Shown here: one piece after another, positions 35,826-45,327 of the stretch | Position numbering within the stretch: position 1 is the first letter of the stretch | Layout of the letters: every line of letters begins with the position of its first letter | Assembly: GCA_036494575.1 (NCBI GenBank) | Contig: DASXOE010000140.1 | Location: 47,944 to 111,943 of the forward strand | Source of the DNA: DASZFV01 sp036494575 | Lineage (GTDB): Bacteria > Myxococcota_A > Polyangia > Fen-1088 | Length of the DNA stretch: 64,000 nt | Direction of reading: 5' to 3' | Notes under the pieces: generated by a model | Told to the model about the DNA's origin: nothing | The model's input: only the letters and a program-made list of their open reading frames with translations | The model's database searches: none | Made by a program: the position numbers and the translations under genes

Positions 35826-36598
35826 GACACCTCTTGGTTCGGGGACGCCGACAGCTTCGACGCCGCGGCGAGATCGCAAAAGAGCAGCGCGACGCGAGGG
35901 TGCGCGCGGCACAGGAGCACCTGGCTCGGCCAGCGTCGCGGCTCGCGGGAGGGCCCGAGGACGTCGCGCAGCGTCTCGGCCTTGTCGGCGCCCGCGACGA
36001 GAAAGAGCAGCTCGCGCGCCGCCAAGAAGACCGGAGTCGTGAGGGTCAGGCGGCGCGTCGCGAGCTCGGGCACCTCGACGGCCACGCAGAGGCGCGCCGT
36101 CTCGTCGAGGGCCTTCGTCCCGGGGAAGAGCGACGCCGTGTGCCCGTCGGCGCCCATGCCGAGGAGCGCGAGATCGAGCGGGGGGGCCGCCGGGCCACCC
36201 AGCGCCGCCTCGTAGTCCCGCGCCGCGGCGTCGAGGTCGGGATCCTCGCCGCGCATGCGGCGCACGTTCTCTGGCGGCACGCCCCCGGGCGCGAGGAGCG
36301 CCTCGCGCGCCATGCGGAAGTTCGACTGGGGATCATCCGGGCCGACGCTGCGCTCGTCGCCGAAGAAGACGTCCGTGTGCGCCCAGTCGAGGTCGCGGGC
36401 CGCCGCGAGGTGGGCGTAGAGCGCGCGCGGCGTCGAGCCGCCGGCGAGCGCGAAACGAAAGCGGCCGCGCGCCGCGACGGCGTCCGCGGCGATCACGCGC
36501 ACGCGATCGGCGGCCAGGCGCGCGAGGCCGTCGAGATCGGGGGCGACGACGATGGTCGGGCCGCCGGGCGGCTGAGCGGAAGGGGGCGGCGTCGTCAT
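35822..36598 (-). CDS. pgl: 6-phosphogluconolactonase
   Basis: 258 residues from ATG at 36598. Hydrolyses 6-phosphogluconolactone made by Zwf. DevB/NagB-like fold with FALAGGSTPRALYAHL, WAHTDVFFGDERSVGPDDPQSN and LLGMGADGHTASLFPG, all hallmarks of the family. The reading frame extends upstream without homology. It lies 40 bp after opcA and overlaps glk by 4 bp. Confidence 0.95.
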   Translation of the reverse strand: MTTPPPSAQPPGGPTIVVAPDLDGLARLAADRVRVIAADAVAARGRFRFALAGGSTPRALYAHLAAARDLDWAHTDVFFGDERSVGPDDPQSNFRMAREALLAPGGVPPENVRRMRGEDPDLDAAARDYEAALGGPAAPPLDLALLGMGADGHTASLFPGTKALDETARLCVAVEVPELATRRLTLTTPVFLAARELLFLVAGADKAETLRDVLGPSREPRRWPSQVLLCRAHPRVALLFCDLAAASKLSASPNQEVS

Positions 36599-36638
36599 GG
36601 CGTGAGCAGGCGAGCTCCTCGCGCGGGCGCGCACAGCG

Positions 36639-37805
36639 TCACGCGGCGGCCCCTGAGCTCGCGAGGCGGCTCGCGAGGGCGAGACAGCGCACGAACAGCG
36701 GATCGCGCCCGGCGGGACCGAGCGCGGCGACGCACAGCTCCGCGTCGCGGCGCGAGTCGAGCTTGACGACGCGCGGGGGCGCGATCGGCAGCGTGAGGGT
36801 GGCGTGATTCTGCTGGGTGCGCCGCACCGCGAAGAGCGCCTCGGCCCCGTCGAAGGTCGCCTCGAGCTCGAGGGCGACGATGCCGCTCGTGCCGCACTCT
36901 CCGGGCGACAGACGCAGCGCGACCTCGACGGGCGGCCTATCGGCCCGATCGAAGCGGAAGCGCGCGCCCGGCTCATCACCCCCGGACGTCGGCTCAGCGG
37001 ACGAAAACAGCCACCCGAGCGTCGAGGCCAACCAGGCGGCCAGCAAGAGCGCGCTCGGCTCGGCGCCCGCGCGATGGCGAATCGTCACGCGCCGCGCGCC
37101 GTCGAGCGGGGCCCCGCCCACGGGCGCGTCGAAGAGCCCCGCGAACAGCAGCCGGAAGCTCGCGAGGCGCAGCCAGCCGAGGTCGGCGACGGGCAGGCCC
37201 ACGCCCGCGAGCTCGGCGCACCCCTGAGCCTCGATGAGCTGGCGGGACCGCGTGCAGCTTCCCGTGTCGAGGACGAGGCGATCGGTCGCCGCGAGGAGCT
37301 GCCGGCGCAGCAGCGCCTCGGGCATGGTCACGTCCGTCCACAACGTGGCCGTCGGCAGCCCGGGCAGGAGCAGCGCCCGAACCAGGGAGCCGAAGCGCGC
37401 GTCGCCGCGCCGCCCCCGCAGCGTGATCTCCTCGGAGTACACGACGCGGGCCCCCGATGACCGGGCGACGAGGTTGCTCTCGATCGTCGCGCGAACGTTG
37501 TCCTCCGCCTCGCGCGTCGCGGTCTCCGGCTCCTCGACGAGCATGAGGACGCGCGCCGGCATGAGGGGAGCCATCTCGTCGACGACCTTCCGCGCGCGCG
37601 GAAGGTCGGGCGCTCGCGTCGGCACGACGACGTTCCACAGCGCCGCGCGCGAGACCATGCCCTCGCCGCCGGCACTGGCCGACTTCCAGAGATCGGCGAG
37701 CGCGTGCTCGATCTGCCCGACGTCGACGGCGATGGGCTCGCCCCGCGAGAACTGCTCGGCGACGGACGGCGGCGCGCCGCCCGCGCGCTCGACGGTGTCG
37801 TCCAT
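36639..37805 (-). CDS. opcA: glucose-6-phosphate dehydrogenase assembly protein OpcA
   Basis: 388 residues from ATG at 37805, 2 bp after zwf. OpcA is an allosteric activator/assembly partner of Zwf, known from cyanobacteria and actinobacteria. The C-terminal half contains the OpcA-like pattern CAELAGVGLPVADLGWLRLASFR (near residue 215), preceded by the LLPGLPTATLWTDV region. Recognition rests mainly on this and on the position right after zwf. The N-terminal 40 residues are less conserved. Confidence 0.9.
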   Translation of the reverse strand: MDDTVERAGGAPPSVAEQFSRGEPIAVDVGQIEHALADLWKSASAGGEGMVSRAALWNVVVPTRAPDLPRARKVVDEMAPLMPARVLMLVEEPETATREAEDNVRATIESNLVARSSGARVVYSEEITLRGRRGDARFGSLVRALLLPGLPTATLWTDVTMPEALLRRQLLAATDRLVLDTGSCTRSRQLIEAQGCAELAGVGLPVADLGWLRLASFRLLFAGLFDAPVGGAPLDGARRVTIRHRAGAEPSALLLAAWLASTLGWLFSSAEPTSGGDEPGARFRFDRADRPPVEVALRLSPGECGTSGIVALELEATFDGAEALFAVRRTQQNHATLTLPIAPPRVVKLDSRRDAELCVAALGPAGRDPLFVRCLALASRLASSGAAA

Positions 37806-37807
37806 GG

Positions 37808-39391
37808 TCAGGGGCGCCTCCAGGCGCGGCGATCGGCAGCCAGCAGCCGCTCGGCGGCCTCCGGGCCCCAGGTCCCGGCCGGGTAGCTCGCGAGCGCGAC
37901 GTTGCCGGCCGCGGCCTGCTCGGCCCAGTGCTCGTGGATGCGCGTGATCCAGGCCCAGCTCGCCTCGACCTCGTCGGCGCGCGTGAACAGCGTGTTGTCG
38001 CCCAGGAGGCAATCGAGGATGAGGCGCTCATAGGCCTCGGGCGGCTCGACGCCGAACGAAGACCCGTAGCGGAACTCCATGCTGACGGGCGCGACCTCCA
38101 TCGCCGGCCCCGGCAGCTTCGAGCCGAAGTTCAGCGCGATGCCCTCATCGGGCTGGATGCGGATCGCGAGGACGTTCGGGCGGATGCCTTCTCCTTTCTT
38201 TCCAAAGAGCAGATGGGGCGCCTCCTTGAAGAAGATCGCGATCTCCGTGACCCGCTTGGGGAGGCGCTTACCCGAGCGCAGGTAGAACGGCACGCCGGCC
38301 CAGCGCCAAGAATCGATGAAGAACTTCATCGCCACGAAGGTCTCGGTCTGCGACGTGCGGCTCACGCCCGGCTCCTCGCGGTAGCCGGGGACCTTCTTGC
38401 CGGCGATCGAGCCGGCCGTGTACTGCCCGCGCACGACGTGCGCGTCCATCTCGCTCGCGGGGATGGTGCGCAGCGCCTTCAAGACCTTGAGCTTCTCGTC
38501 GCGCACGGCGTCCGGGTCCATGGACACGGGCGGCTCCATCGAGGCCAGGCTCACGACCTGGAAGAGATGGTTCTGCACCATGTCGCGCAGGATGCCGGCC
38601 GACTCGAAGTAGCCGCCGCGCCCCTCGACGCCCACCGTCTCCGCGCCCGTGATCTGCACGTGGTCGACGAAGCGATTGTTCCAGATGGGCTCGAAGATGC
38701 CGTTCGCGAAGCGGAAGACGAGGAGGTTCTGGACCGTCTCCTTCCCGAGGTAGTGATCGATGCGATAGATCTGCTTCTCGGTGAGGCACTTGTGGACGTC
38801 GCGGTTGAGCGCCTGCGCCGTCGCGAGATCGGTGCCGAACGGCTTCTCGATGATGACGCGCGCGAAGCGGTCGCCAGAGGTCGTCGTGAGGCCGGAAGCG
38901 CCCAGGTGCTCGACGACGGTCGCGAAGGACGTGGGCGGGATCGACAAGTAGAAGACGCGGTTGCCCGGCAGCCCCAGCGCGGCCTCGATCTCCTCGAGAC
39001 GCTTCTTGAGCGCCGCGTAGGCCGCGGGATCGTCGTAGCTGCCCTCCTGGTAGAAGACGTTGTTCGCGAAGGTGTTCCACAGCTCGGGATCGACCGGGCG
39101 GCGGCGCGCGAACTCGTCGCAGCCCGCGCGCAGCTCGTCTCGAAAGGCCGGCTCGGCCAGGGGCTTGCGCGCGTACCCCACGACGGCGAAGCGCGCGGGC
39201 AGCAGGCGATCGCGCGCCAGGCTGTAGAGCGCGGGGACGAGCTTGCGCTTCGTCAAGTCGCCGGAGGCGCCGAAGATCACCATCGTGGCCGGCTCGGGGA
39301 CGCGCTCCTCGTGGAGGCCCTCACGCAGCGGATTTCGGACCGCCGCGGGCGAAGATGGTGCCGAAGGCGCGGGCTGTGGGGCGGCGCTCAT
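37808..39391 (-). CDS. zwf: glucose-6-phosphate 1-dehydrogenase
   Basis: 527 residues. Oxidises glucose-6-phosphate to 6-phosphogluconolactone with NADP+, the entry step of the oxidative pentose phosphate pathway. NADP-binding GASGDLTKRKLVPAL (near residue 40), substrate-binding EKPFGTDL, catalytic RIDHYLGKETVQN (His near residue 215), and FYLRSGKRL. The N-terminal 30 residues are Pro/Ala-rich and extra. ATG at 39391 lies 8 bp after the tal-pgi stop. Confidence 0.97.
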   Translation of the reverse strand: MSAAPQPAPSAPSSPAAVRNPLREGLHEERVPEPATMVIFGASGDLTKRKLVPALYSLARDRLLPARFAVVGYARKPLAEPAFRDELRAGCDEFARRRPVDPELWNTFANNVFYQEGSYDDPAAYAALKKRLEEIEAALGLPGNRVFYLSIPPTSFATVVEHLGASGLTTTSGDRFARVIIEKPFGTDLATAQALNRDVHKCLTEKQIYRIDHYLGKETVQNLLVFRFANGIFEPIWNNRFVDHVQITGAETVGVEGRGGYFESAGILRDMVQNHLFQVVSLASMEPPVSMDPDAVRDEKLKVLKALRTIPASEMDAHVVRGQYTAGSIAGKKVPGYREEPGVSRTSQTETFVAMKFFIDSWRWAGVPFYLRSGKRLPKRVTEIAIFFKEAPHLLFGKKGEGIRPNVLAIRIQPDEGIALNFGSKLPGPAMEVAPVSMEFRYGSSFGVEPPEAYERLILDCLLGDNTLFTRADEVEASWAWITRIHEHWAEQAAAGNVALASYPAGTWGPEAAERLLAADRRAWRRP

Positions 39392-39399
39392 CGTCGCGC

Positions 39400-42276
39400 C
39401 TAGGCCTTCTCTATCGTCGCGAGCAGCGTCGCGAGGCCCGCGTCGACGTCGGCGCCCAGGATCACGCGCAGCGCGCGGCGGCCGCGGCGGCGCAGGACCT
39501 GGAGATCGCCCAGCGCCTGCGCGTCACGCAACGTCGCGAACGTGTAGGCCTCGCCTGGGACGGGCACGTCGTGCGCCGGCTCCGCCGTGAGCTGGAGGAA
39601 GACGCCATTGTTGGCGCCGCCCTTGTGGAGCTGTCCCGTCGAATGCAGGAAGCGCGGCCCGTAGCCGACCGTCGTCGCGTTCTTGCCGCGGGCGCGGCAG
39701 GCGAGACGCAGCTTCGTGAGCAGGGCGTCGCGCGCGTCCGAGCGCGCGAAGTAGGCGCAGAGCGCGATGTAGTCGGCCGGCGTCGCCGTCGCGAGGTGCG
39801 CGCGCAAGCGCTCGAGATCGTCCGGCGGGCACACGTCCTCCGGGTGCGGCAGCTTGCCAGCGCCGCCGGGCGACTGCGAAAGGGCGGCCAGCAACGCGCT
39901 CGTCGCGAGCTTGGCCTCCGTGACGTTGGGCTCGTCGAACGGGTTGACGCCAAGCACGGCGCCCGCGACGGCCGTCGCGACCTCCCAGCGGAAGAACTCG
40001 CGGCCGAGCGCCGCGCGGCTCTCGAGCGCGAGGTAGACCACTGGATGGCCGGCCTTCTCGAGCGCGCCCACGGCGCGGCTCTGGACGGCGTCGCCGCCGC
40101 CGAGGCGAATGTAGACGAAGAGGCGATCGTCGCCGTAGTCCCCGGGCGCGCCCACGGGCTCGAGGTCGACGGGGACGACGCCGCGGCCCTCCTTGCCCGT
40201 CGACTCGGCGACGAGCTGCTCGATCCACGAGCCCAGGCTCGCGAGCTCGGGCGAGGTCACGAGCGTGAGCTTGTCGCGGCCGTTCTTCGCGGCGACGCCC
40301 ATGATGACGCCGAGCCGCAGCGCCGCGAGGTCGGGCGCGGGCACGACGGGCGAAGAGGCGGCGGCCATCTCGACGGCCGTCGCGACGACCCCCTCGATGT
40401 CGGCGCCCAGCAGCGCGCCCGGCACGAGGCCGAAGTAGGAGAGGGCGGAGTAGCGACCGCCGATGTCGGCCGCGTTGACGAAGACGCGCCGGTACTTCTT
40501 CTCCTCGGCGAGCTGGCCGAGCCGCGTCACAGGATCGGTGATGGCGATGAAGCACGCGCCAGCGCGCGCGAGGTCGCCCTCGGCCTGCGCCAAGGTTCGC
40601 TGCCAGAAGTGGCGCTCGAAGGCCTGGATCTCTATCGTTCCGCCCGATTTCGACGCGACGACGAACAACGTCTTTCGGCCCTCGACGGCGCGATCGATGG
40701 CCAGGACGGCCGCGGGGTCGGTGTTGTCGAGGACGTGGAGGCGCAGACCGTCCTGCTGCCCCGCGAGGGTGCGACTCATGACCTCTGGGGCGAGGGAGCT
40801 GCCGCCCATCCCGAGGAGCACGACGTCCGTGAAGCCGGCAGCGCGCACCTCGGCGGCGAAGGCCGCGAGCTCGCCGAGCTTCGTCTGCATGAGCGCGGGC
40901 GAACGCAACCAGCCGAGGCGCGTCTTGATCGAGGTGTCGTGGGCGGCGTCGGCCGTGAACAGCCGGGGGTCGCCGTCCCAGAGGCGCTTGGGCGCGCCCG
41001 CCTGAGAGAGGCGTAGCACCTCGGCCTCGACGGCGACCGCGAGCGGGGGCGGCAGCACGGCGCGCACCCGACCGGCCGTCTGCTCGAGCAGCGCGGCGCG
41101 ACGCGCGGTCACGGCGGCGAGCAGCGTCGTCATCGACGCCGCGAACGACTTCACGCCGTCGTCGAGCAGGCCGTGGCACACGCGTGACAGATCGATGCCC
41201 AGGGCCTCGAGCTCGGCGACGGCGGCGTGCGCGCCCGCGTAGTCCGTCGCGAGCGTCGCGGCGACGGTGCCGTGGTCCATGAAGGCCGTCAGCGTCGCCG
41301 GCGGCACCGTGTCGACGGTGTCCGCGCCTATGAGCGCGTCGAGGTACATCGTGTCCGCGTAGCGCGGGTCCTTCGTGCCCGTCGAGGCCCACAGGAGCCG
41401 CTGCGGCGAGGCGCCCTTCGCGACGAGCGCCTTCCAGCGCGCGCTCCCCACGACGCCCTCGTAGATCTCGTAGGCCAGCTTGGCGTTGGCGATGGCGATC
41501 TTGCCCAGGAGCGCCTCCGCCCGTTTGGCCACGTCCGGCGCGCCCGCCTTGAGGCCCTCCTCGGCCTTCTGGGCGAGCAGCTTGTCGCACACGGCGTCGA
41601 CGCGCGAGACGAAGAAGCTCGCCACCGACGTGAGCCCAGCGAGCTTGCCGCCCGCGGAGGCGCGCTCCTCGAGACCGGCGAGGTAGGCCTCGACGACCTC
41701 CTCATATTGCAGGAGCGAGAAGATGAGCGTCACGTTGACGCTCACGCCCTGCGCAGTGAGCGCCCGGATCGCGGGGATGCCCTCGGGCGTCGCCGGCACC
41801 TTGATCATGACGTTGGGGCGGCCCACGAGGTGAGCGAGGCGCAGCCCCTCCGAGACCGTCTGATCCGTGTTCCGCGCCAGCTCGGGCAGCACCTCGAACG
41901 AGACGCGGCCGTCGACGCCGCCTGACTGCTCGTAGGCCGGCAACAGCAGATCGCAGGCGCCGCGGATGTCCTCGACGGCGAGCTCTTCGTAGATCTTCGT
42001 GGGAGGAAGGCCCGCCGCCGCGAGCTTGCGCAGCGCCTCTTCATAGTCGGTGGAGGCGACGATGGCCTTCTCGAAGATCGTGGGATTCGACGTCAACCCG
42101 CGCACGCCCGCCTCGACGAGCGTGCGGAGCTCGCCCGAGACGAGGAGCCCGCGCCGCATGTTGTCGTACCAGATGCTCTGTCCGAGGCGGAGGGTCGCGG
42201 CGAGACGCGCCGGTCCCGCGTCGGCATCCACATTGGGCCCCTCCAACTTGGCCGCCTTGTTCTGCTTGGTCGACAT
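39400..42276 (-). CDS. tal-pgi: bifunctional transaldolase / glucose-6-phosphate isomerase
   Basis: 958 residues in one frame. The transaldolase half (about 25-375) has GVRGLTSNPTIFEKAI and VMIKVPATPEGIPA with the Schiff-base Lys, plus ASTGTKDP. The glucose-6-phosphate isomerase half (about 395-955) has VVLLGMGGSSLAPEV, FVVASKSGGTIEI and GGRYSALSYFGLVPGAL. Fusions of this kind are known in several bacteria. One polypeptide thus couples the non-oxidative pentose phosphate branch with the fructose-6-P/glucose-6-P exchange that feeds Zwf, its neighbour. First gene of the operon; GGAGAG lies upstream of the ATG, and a TAGACT -10-like element at 42353-42358. Confidence 0.95.
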   Translation of the reverse strand: MSTKQNKAAKLEGPNVDADAGPARLAATLRLGQSIWYDNMRRGLLVSGELRTLVEAGVRGLTSNPTIFEKAIVASTDYEEALRKLAAAGLPPTKIYEELAVEDIRGACDLLLPAYEQSGGVDGRVSFEVLPELARNTDQTVSEGLRLAHLVGRPNVMIKVPATPEGIPAIRALTAQGVSVNVTLIFSLLQYEEVVEAYLAGLEERASAGGKLAGLTSVASFFVSRVDAVCDKLLAQKAEEGLKAGAPDVAKRAEALLGKIAIANAKLAYEIYEGVVGSARWKALVAKGASPQRLLWASTGTKDPRYADTMYLDALIGADTVDTVPPATLTAFMDHGTVAATLATDYAGAHAAVAELEALGIDLSRVCHGLLDDGVKSFAASMTTLLAAVTARRAALLEQTAGRVRAVLPPPLAVAVEAEVLRLSQAGAPKRLWDGDPRLFTADAAHDTSIKTRLGWLRSPALMQTKLGELAAFAAEVRAAGFTDVVLLGMGGSSLAPEVMSRTLAGQQDGLRLHVLDNTDPAAVLAIDRAVEGRKTLFVVASKSGGTIEIQAFERHFWQRTLAQAEGDLARAGACFIAITDPVTRLGQLAEEKKYRRVFVNAADIGGRYSALSYFGLVPGALLGADIEGVVATAVEMAAASSPVVPAPDLAALRLGVIMGVAAKNGRDKLTLVTSPELASLGSWIEQLVAESTGKEGRGVVPVDLEPVGAPGDYGDDRLFVYIRLGGGDAVQSRAVGALEKAGHPVVYLALESRAALGREFFRWEVATAVAGAVLGVNPFDEPNVTEAKLATSALLAALSQSPGGAGKLPHPEDVCPPDDLERLRAHLATATPADYIALCAYFARSDARDALLTKLRLACRARGKNATTVGYGPRFLHSTGQLHKGGANNGVFLQLTAEPAHDVPVPGEAYTFATLRDAQALGDLQVLRRRGRRALRVILGADVDAGLATLLATIEKA

Positions 42277-42424
42277 CCGCTCTTCGCTCTCCTTCTTCGT
42301 CGCCGTTCCGCCTCTGACGCGCTCAGCATCTCAGCCGGACCCGGCGCTGTAAAGTCTACGCCTCGGCGTGGCGGCGGGTTTCGACGGGGCCCGACGGCGC
42401 CCATGCTAGGGTCCGCCGGTTCGC

Positions 42425-44617
42425 ATGTTGGAGCCGATCAAGCCCCTCGCCGGGCACGCGGTGTTCCTGCTGCTCGTGCAGCTGTCTCTGCTCGTCGCGG
42501 TCGCCCGCATCGGCGCCGAGCTGGCCAAGCGCGGCGGCCTGCCCGCAGTCGTGGGCGAGCTCGCGGCCGGGATCGCGCTGGGGCCGACGGGCTTCGGGCA
42601 TTGGTTCCCGAACGCCTTCGCGGCGGTCTTCCCGCCCACGGCCGAGTCGTTTCACCTGCTCGACGCGTTCAGCGCCGTCGGCATGACGATGCTCCTTCTG
42701 CTGACCGGTCTCGAGACCGATCTGCGCCTGCTGCGCAACCTGGGCCGCGCCGCGCTCATCGCCTCGATGATGGGCATGGTCCTGCCGTTCGGGCTGGGGT
42801 TCGGTCTCGGCTATCTCATGCCCGCGTCGTACCTCGCCGATCCCGGCAGCCGCATCCTGTTCAGCCTCTTCATCGCGACCGCCATGTCGATCTCGGCCAT
42901 GCCGGTCATCGCGAAGATCCTCGTCGACCTCGATCTCACGAAGCGCAACATCGGCATCGTCATCCTCTCGGCGGGCGTCGTCGACGACACGGTGGGCTGG
43001 CTCGTCCTGTCCCTCATCGCGGGCGCGGCCACGCGCGGCGCCGTGAACGTCCACGACCTCGGCCTCACGCTCGCGCTGCTGCTGGCCTTCGTCGGCGCGA
43101 TGGTGTTCGTCGTCTATCCCATCTTGCGCGCCCTCATGCGCGTCACGGCCGAGAGCTTCCGCATGCCCGACTCGGACCTCGTGGCGATCCTCGTCGTGAC
43201 GTTCCTCTGCGCGGCCGCCACCGAGTGGATCGGCGTGCACCCCGTCTTCGGCGCCTTCGTTGCGGGCGTCGTCCTCCACCAGGTGCCGCGCATCCGCCGC
43301 GAGACGGTGGCGCGCCTCGAGTCGGTGACCTACGGCGTGCTCGCGCCCGTGTTCCTCGGGCTCGTGGGCATCAAGGTGAACCTGTGGTCGCTCGCGGGCG
43401 GCGGCGGCACGATGCTCGGGCTCGTGCTGCTCGTCGCCTGCGTGGGCAAGCTCGTGGGCTGCTCGCTCGGCGCGTACTGGGGCGGGCTTCGGTTCTGGGA
43501 GGCCGCGTCGATCGCCGTCGCCATGAACGCGCGCGGCGCCATGGGGATCGTCGTCGCCACGATCGGTCTGTCGCTCGGCATCCTGACGCCGCAGATGTTC
43601 GCCATCATCGTGCTCGTGGCGGTCGTGACGTCGTTCCTCGCGCCGCTCGGCCTGCGGCTCACGCTGCCGCGCGTGCGCATGACCGACGACGAGGCGCGGC
43701 GCATCGTCGCGTCCGAATCGCGCGGCGCGTTCGATCCGCAGCGCGTCCGGCTCCTGCTCGCGACGAGCGGCGGCCCCAATGCGCTGTCGGTCGCGCCGCT
43801 CGCCTTCGCGATCGCGCGCCAGAGCGACACGGCCGTACGCGTCGTTCACGTCAAGGAGCGCGCCGTCTGGTGGCGCAGGCTCCTCCACCGCTTCGCGCCG
43901 CACACGCCCGGCAACGTCACCGAGCAGATGGAAGCCTTCCGCGCCATGGCGGGCGGCCAGCCGCCCGAGCTCGGTCAGCTCTCGGGCGCGGGCATCGCGC
44001 GTGCGATCTGCGAGGAGGCCCGCCGGGGCTACGACCTCATCCTGCTCGGGTCGGCCGAGGGGAGCTCGATCGGCGGCGCCATCGTCGAGGAGGTCGTTTC
44101 GGAAGCGCCCTGTCACGTCGCGATCATGAAGGCGCCGCCGTCCATGGCCTCCGCGAGCTATCGCAACATCCTCGTGCCGGTCGACGGCAGCGTGGCGTCG
44201 CGCATGGCCGTCGAGCTGGCGCTGCGCTATGCCGAGGGCGCGGGCGCGGATCTCTCGCTCGCCGTCTTGACCGAGCGGCGGCCCCAGGCCGCGGCCTACA
44301 GCGATCTGTCCGGGACGCACGTCCCCGTAGAGGGGCGCGGCACGAGCGAGGCCGAGCTCGAGCGCATCTCCGTCGTCTTCCGCGCCTCGAAGCTCAAGCC
44401 CAGCATCCTGCACCTCGCCTACGATCCCCGGTCGAGCGCCGTCTCGCAGGCGCTCGAGAAGGGCTCGTACGATCTCGTGGTGCTGGGCGCCGAGAACCGC
44501 GCCATTCAGCACCGGCTCTTCTTCGGCTACGAGAGCGAGCGCCTCATTCGCGCCGCGCGCGTGCCCGTCGTCGTCGTCGTGCCCAACCTGCGCCGGCTCG
44601 CGGGACCGCCCTCGTGA
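42425..44617 (+). CDS. CPA2-type cation/proton antiporter with two universal-stress-protein domains
   Basis: 730 residues. The membrane part (about 1-415) has 12-13 helices with LPAVVGELAAGIALGPTGFG and the ion-binding helix AGVVDDTVGWLVL, typical of KefB/GerN-like Na+ or K+/H+ antiporters. Two cytoplasmic USP-like units follow (about 435-570 and 575-715), with DLILLGS, ILVPVDGSVASRMAVELALRYA and DLVVLGAENR. The ATP-binding G-2X-G-9X-G(S/T) pattern is only partly kept. They probably gate the antiporter. A TGC-TAGGGT extended -10-like element ends 12 bp before the ATG. Its stop overlaps cobU by 4 bp. Confidence 0.92.
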   Translation: MLEPIKPLAGHAVFLLLVQLSLLVAVARIGAELAKRGGLPAVVGELAAGIALGPTGFGHWFPNAFAAVFPPTAESFHLLDAFSAVGMTMLLLLTGLETDLRLLRNLGRAALIASMMGMVLPFGLGFGLGYLMPASYLADPGSRILFSLFIATAMSISAMPVIAKILVDLDLTKRNIGIVILSAGVVDDTVGWLVLSLIAGAATRGAVNVHDLGLTLALLLAFVGAMVFVVYPILRALMRVTAESFRMPDSDLVAILVVTFLCAAATEWIGVHPVFGAFVAGVVLHQVPRIRRETVARLESVTYGVLAPVFLGLVGIKVNLWSLAGGGGTMLGLVLLVACVGKLVGCSLGAYWGGLRFWEAASIAVAMNARGAMGIVVATIGLSLGILTPQMFAIIVLVAVVTSFLAPLGLRLTLPRVRMTDDEARRIVASESRGAFDPQRVRLLLATSGGPNALSVAPLAFAIARQSDTAVRVVHVKERAVWWRRLLHRFAPHTPGNVTEQMEAFRAMAGGQPPELGQLSGAGIARAICEEARRGYDLILLGSAEGSSIGGAIVEEVVSEAPCHVAIMKAPPSMASASYRNILVPVDGSVASRMAVELALRYAEGAGADLSLAVLTERRPQAAAYSDLSGTHVPVEGRGTSEAELERISVVFRASKLKPSILHLAYDPRSSAVSQALEKGSYDLVVLGAENRAIQHRLFFGYESERLIRAARVPVVVVVPNLRRLAGPPS

Positions 44618-45234
44618 CGCCGCCCTCCGTCGCGGGACCTCGAGGCGGCGAGGCGGCCCGCGGCAAGCCCCTCTTCGTGCTCGTGGGCGGAGGCGCGCGC
44701 TCGGGAAAGAGCCGCTTCGCGCTCGGCCGCGCGCTCGCGCTCGGCGAGGGCGGCGTTCACGGTCGCTGCCTCTTCTTGGCGACGGCAGAGCAGAGTGACG
44801 ACGAGATGCGCGCGCGCATCGCGCGGCACCGTGAGGAGCGCGACGGGCGCATGCGCACCGTCGAGGCGCCGCTCGAGCTGCCGGCCGCGATCGACGACGC
44901 CGTCGGCGACGACGTCGTGCTGGTCGACTGCCTCACGCTCTGGCTGTCGAACCTCCTCGTGCGCGGCGCCACCGTCGACGAGGCGCTGGCGCGCGTGGAC
45001 GGGCTCCAGGCCGCCATCGCCCGCCGCCGCGTCCCCGTCGTCCTCGTGACGAACGAGGTCGGGATGGGGCTCGTGCCCGATACCCCCCTCGGCCGCGCCT
45101 TCCGCGACGTCGCGGGCCTCGCGCATCAGCGCCTCGCGCGCGACGCCGACGAGATTTACGTGGCCGTGCTCGGCCTCCTGCTCCGGTTGCGGCCCGACCC
45201 CGTGGCCGTGCATGGCCCCCAGCACGACCCGTAG
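44614..45234 (+). CDS. cobU: adenosylcobinamide kinase / adenosylcobinamide-phosphate guanylyltransferase
   Basis: 206 residues from GTG at 44614, overlapping the antiporter stop by 4 bp. CobU phosphorylates adenosylcobinamide and then transfers GMP, late steps of nucleotide-loop assembly in B12 synthesis or salvage. P-loop GGARSGKSRFA near residue 25, then FLATAEQSDDEMRARIARHREER with the catalytic His, VLVDCLTLWLSNLL and VTNEVGMGLVPDTPLGRAFRD. An N-terminal extension of about 15 residues precedes the core. The frame is open far upstream, but that is the antiporter shadow. Confidence 0.95.
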   Translation: MTPPSVAGPRGGEAARGKPLFVLVGGGARSGKSRFALGRALALGEGGVHGRCLFLATAEQSDDEMRARIARHREERDGRMRTVEAPLELPAAIDDAVGDDVVLVDCLTLWLSNLLVRGATVDEALARVDGLQAAIARRRVPVVLVTNEVGMGLVPDTPLGRAFRDVAGLAHQRLARDADEIYVAVLGLLLRLRPDPVAVHGPQHDP

Positions 45235-45327
45235 AGAGACCGGTGATGCCCTGGGGGTGCAGCCGTCCGGAATTCGTTCCGGCGTCGAGCTTGCGCCGAA
45301 CGCCGTGTTATTCTGACGGGCCCGTAA

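Noticed and set aside
42356..44512. Long minus-strand open frame opposite the antiporter
   Set aside because: Charged His/Arg/Glu/Asp-rich translation with no motif; typical antisense artefact of high GC.
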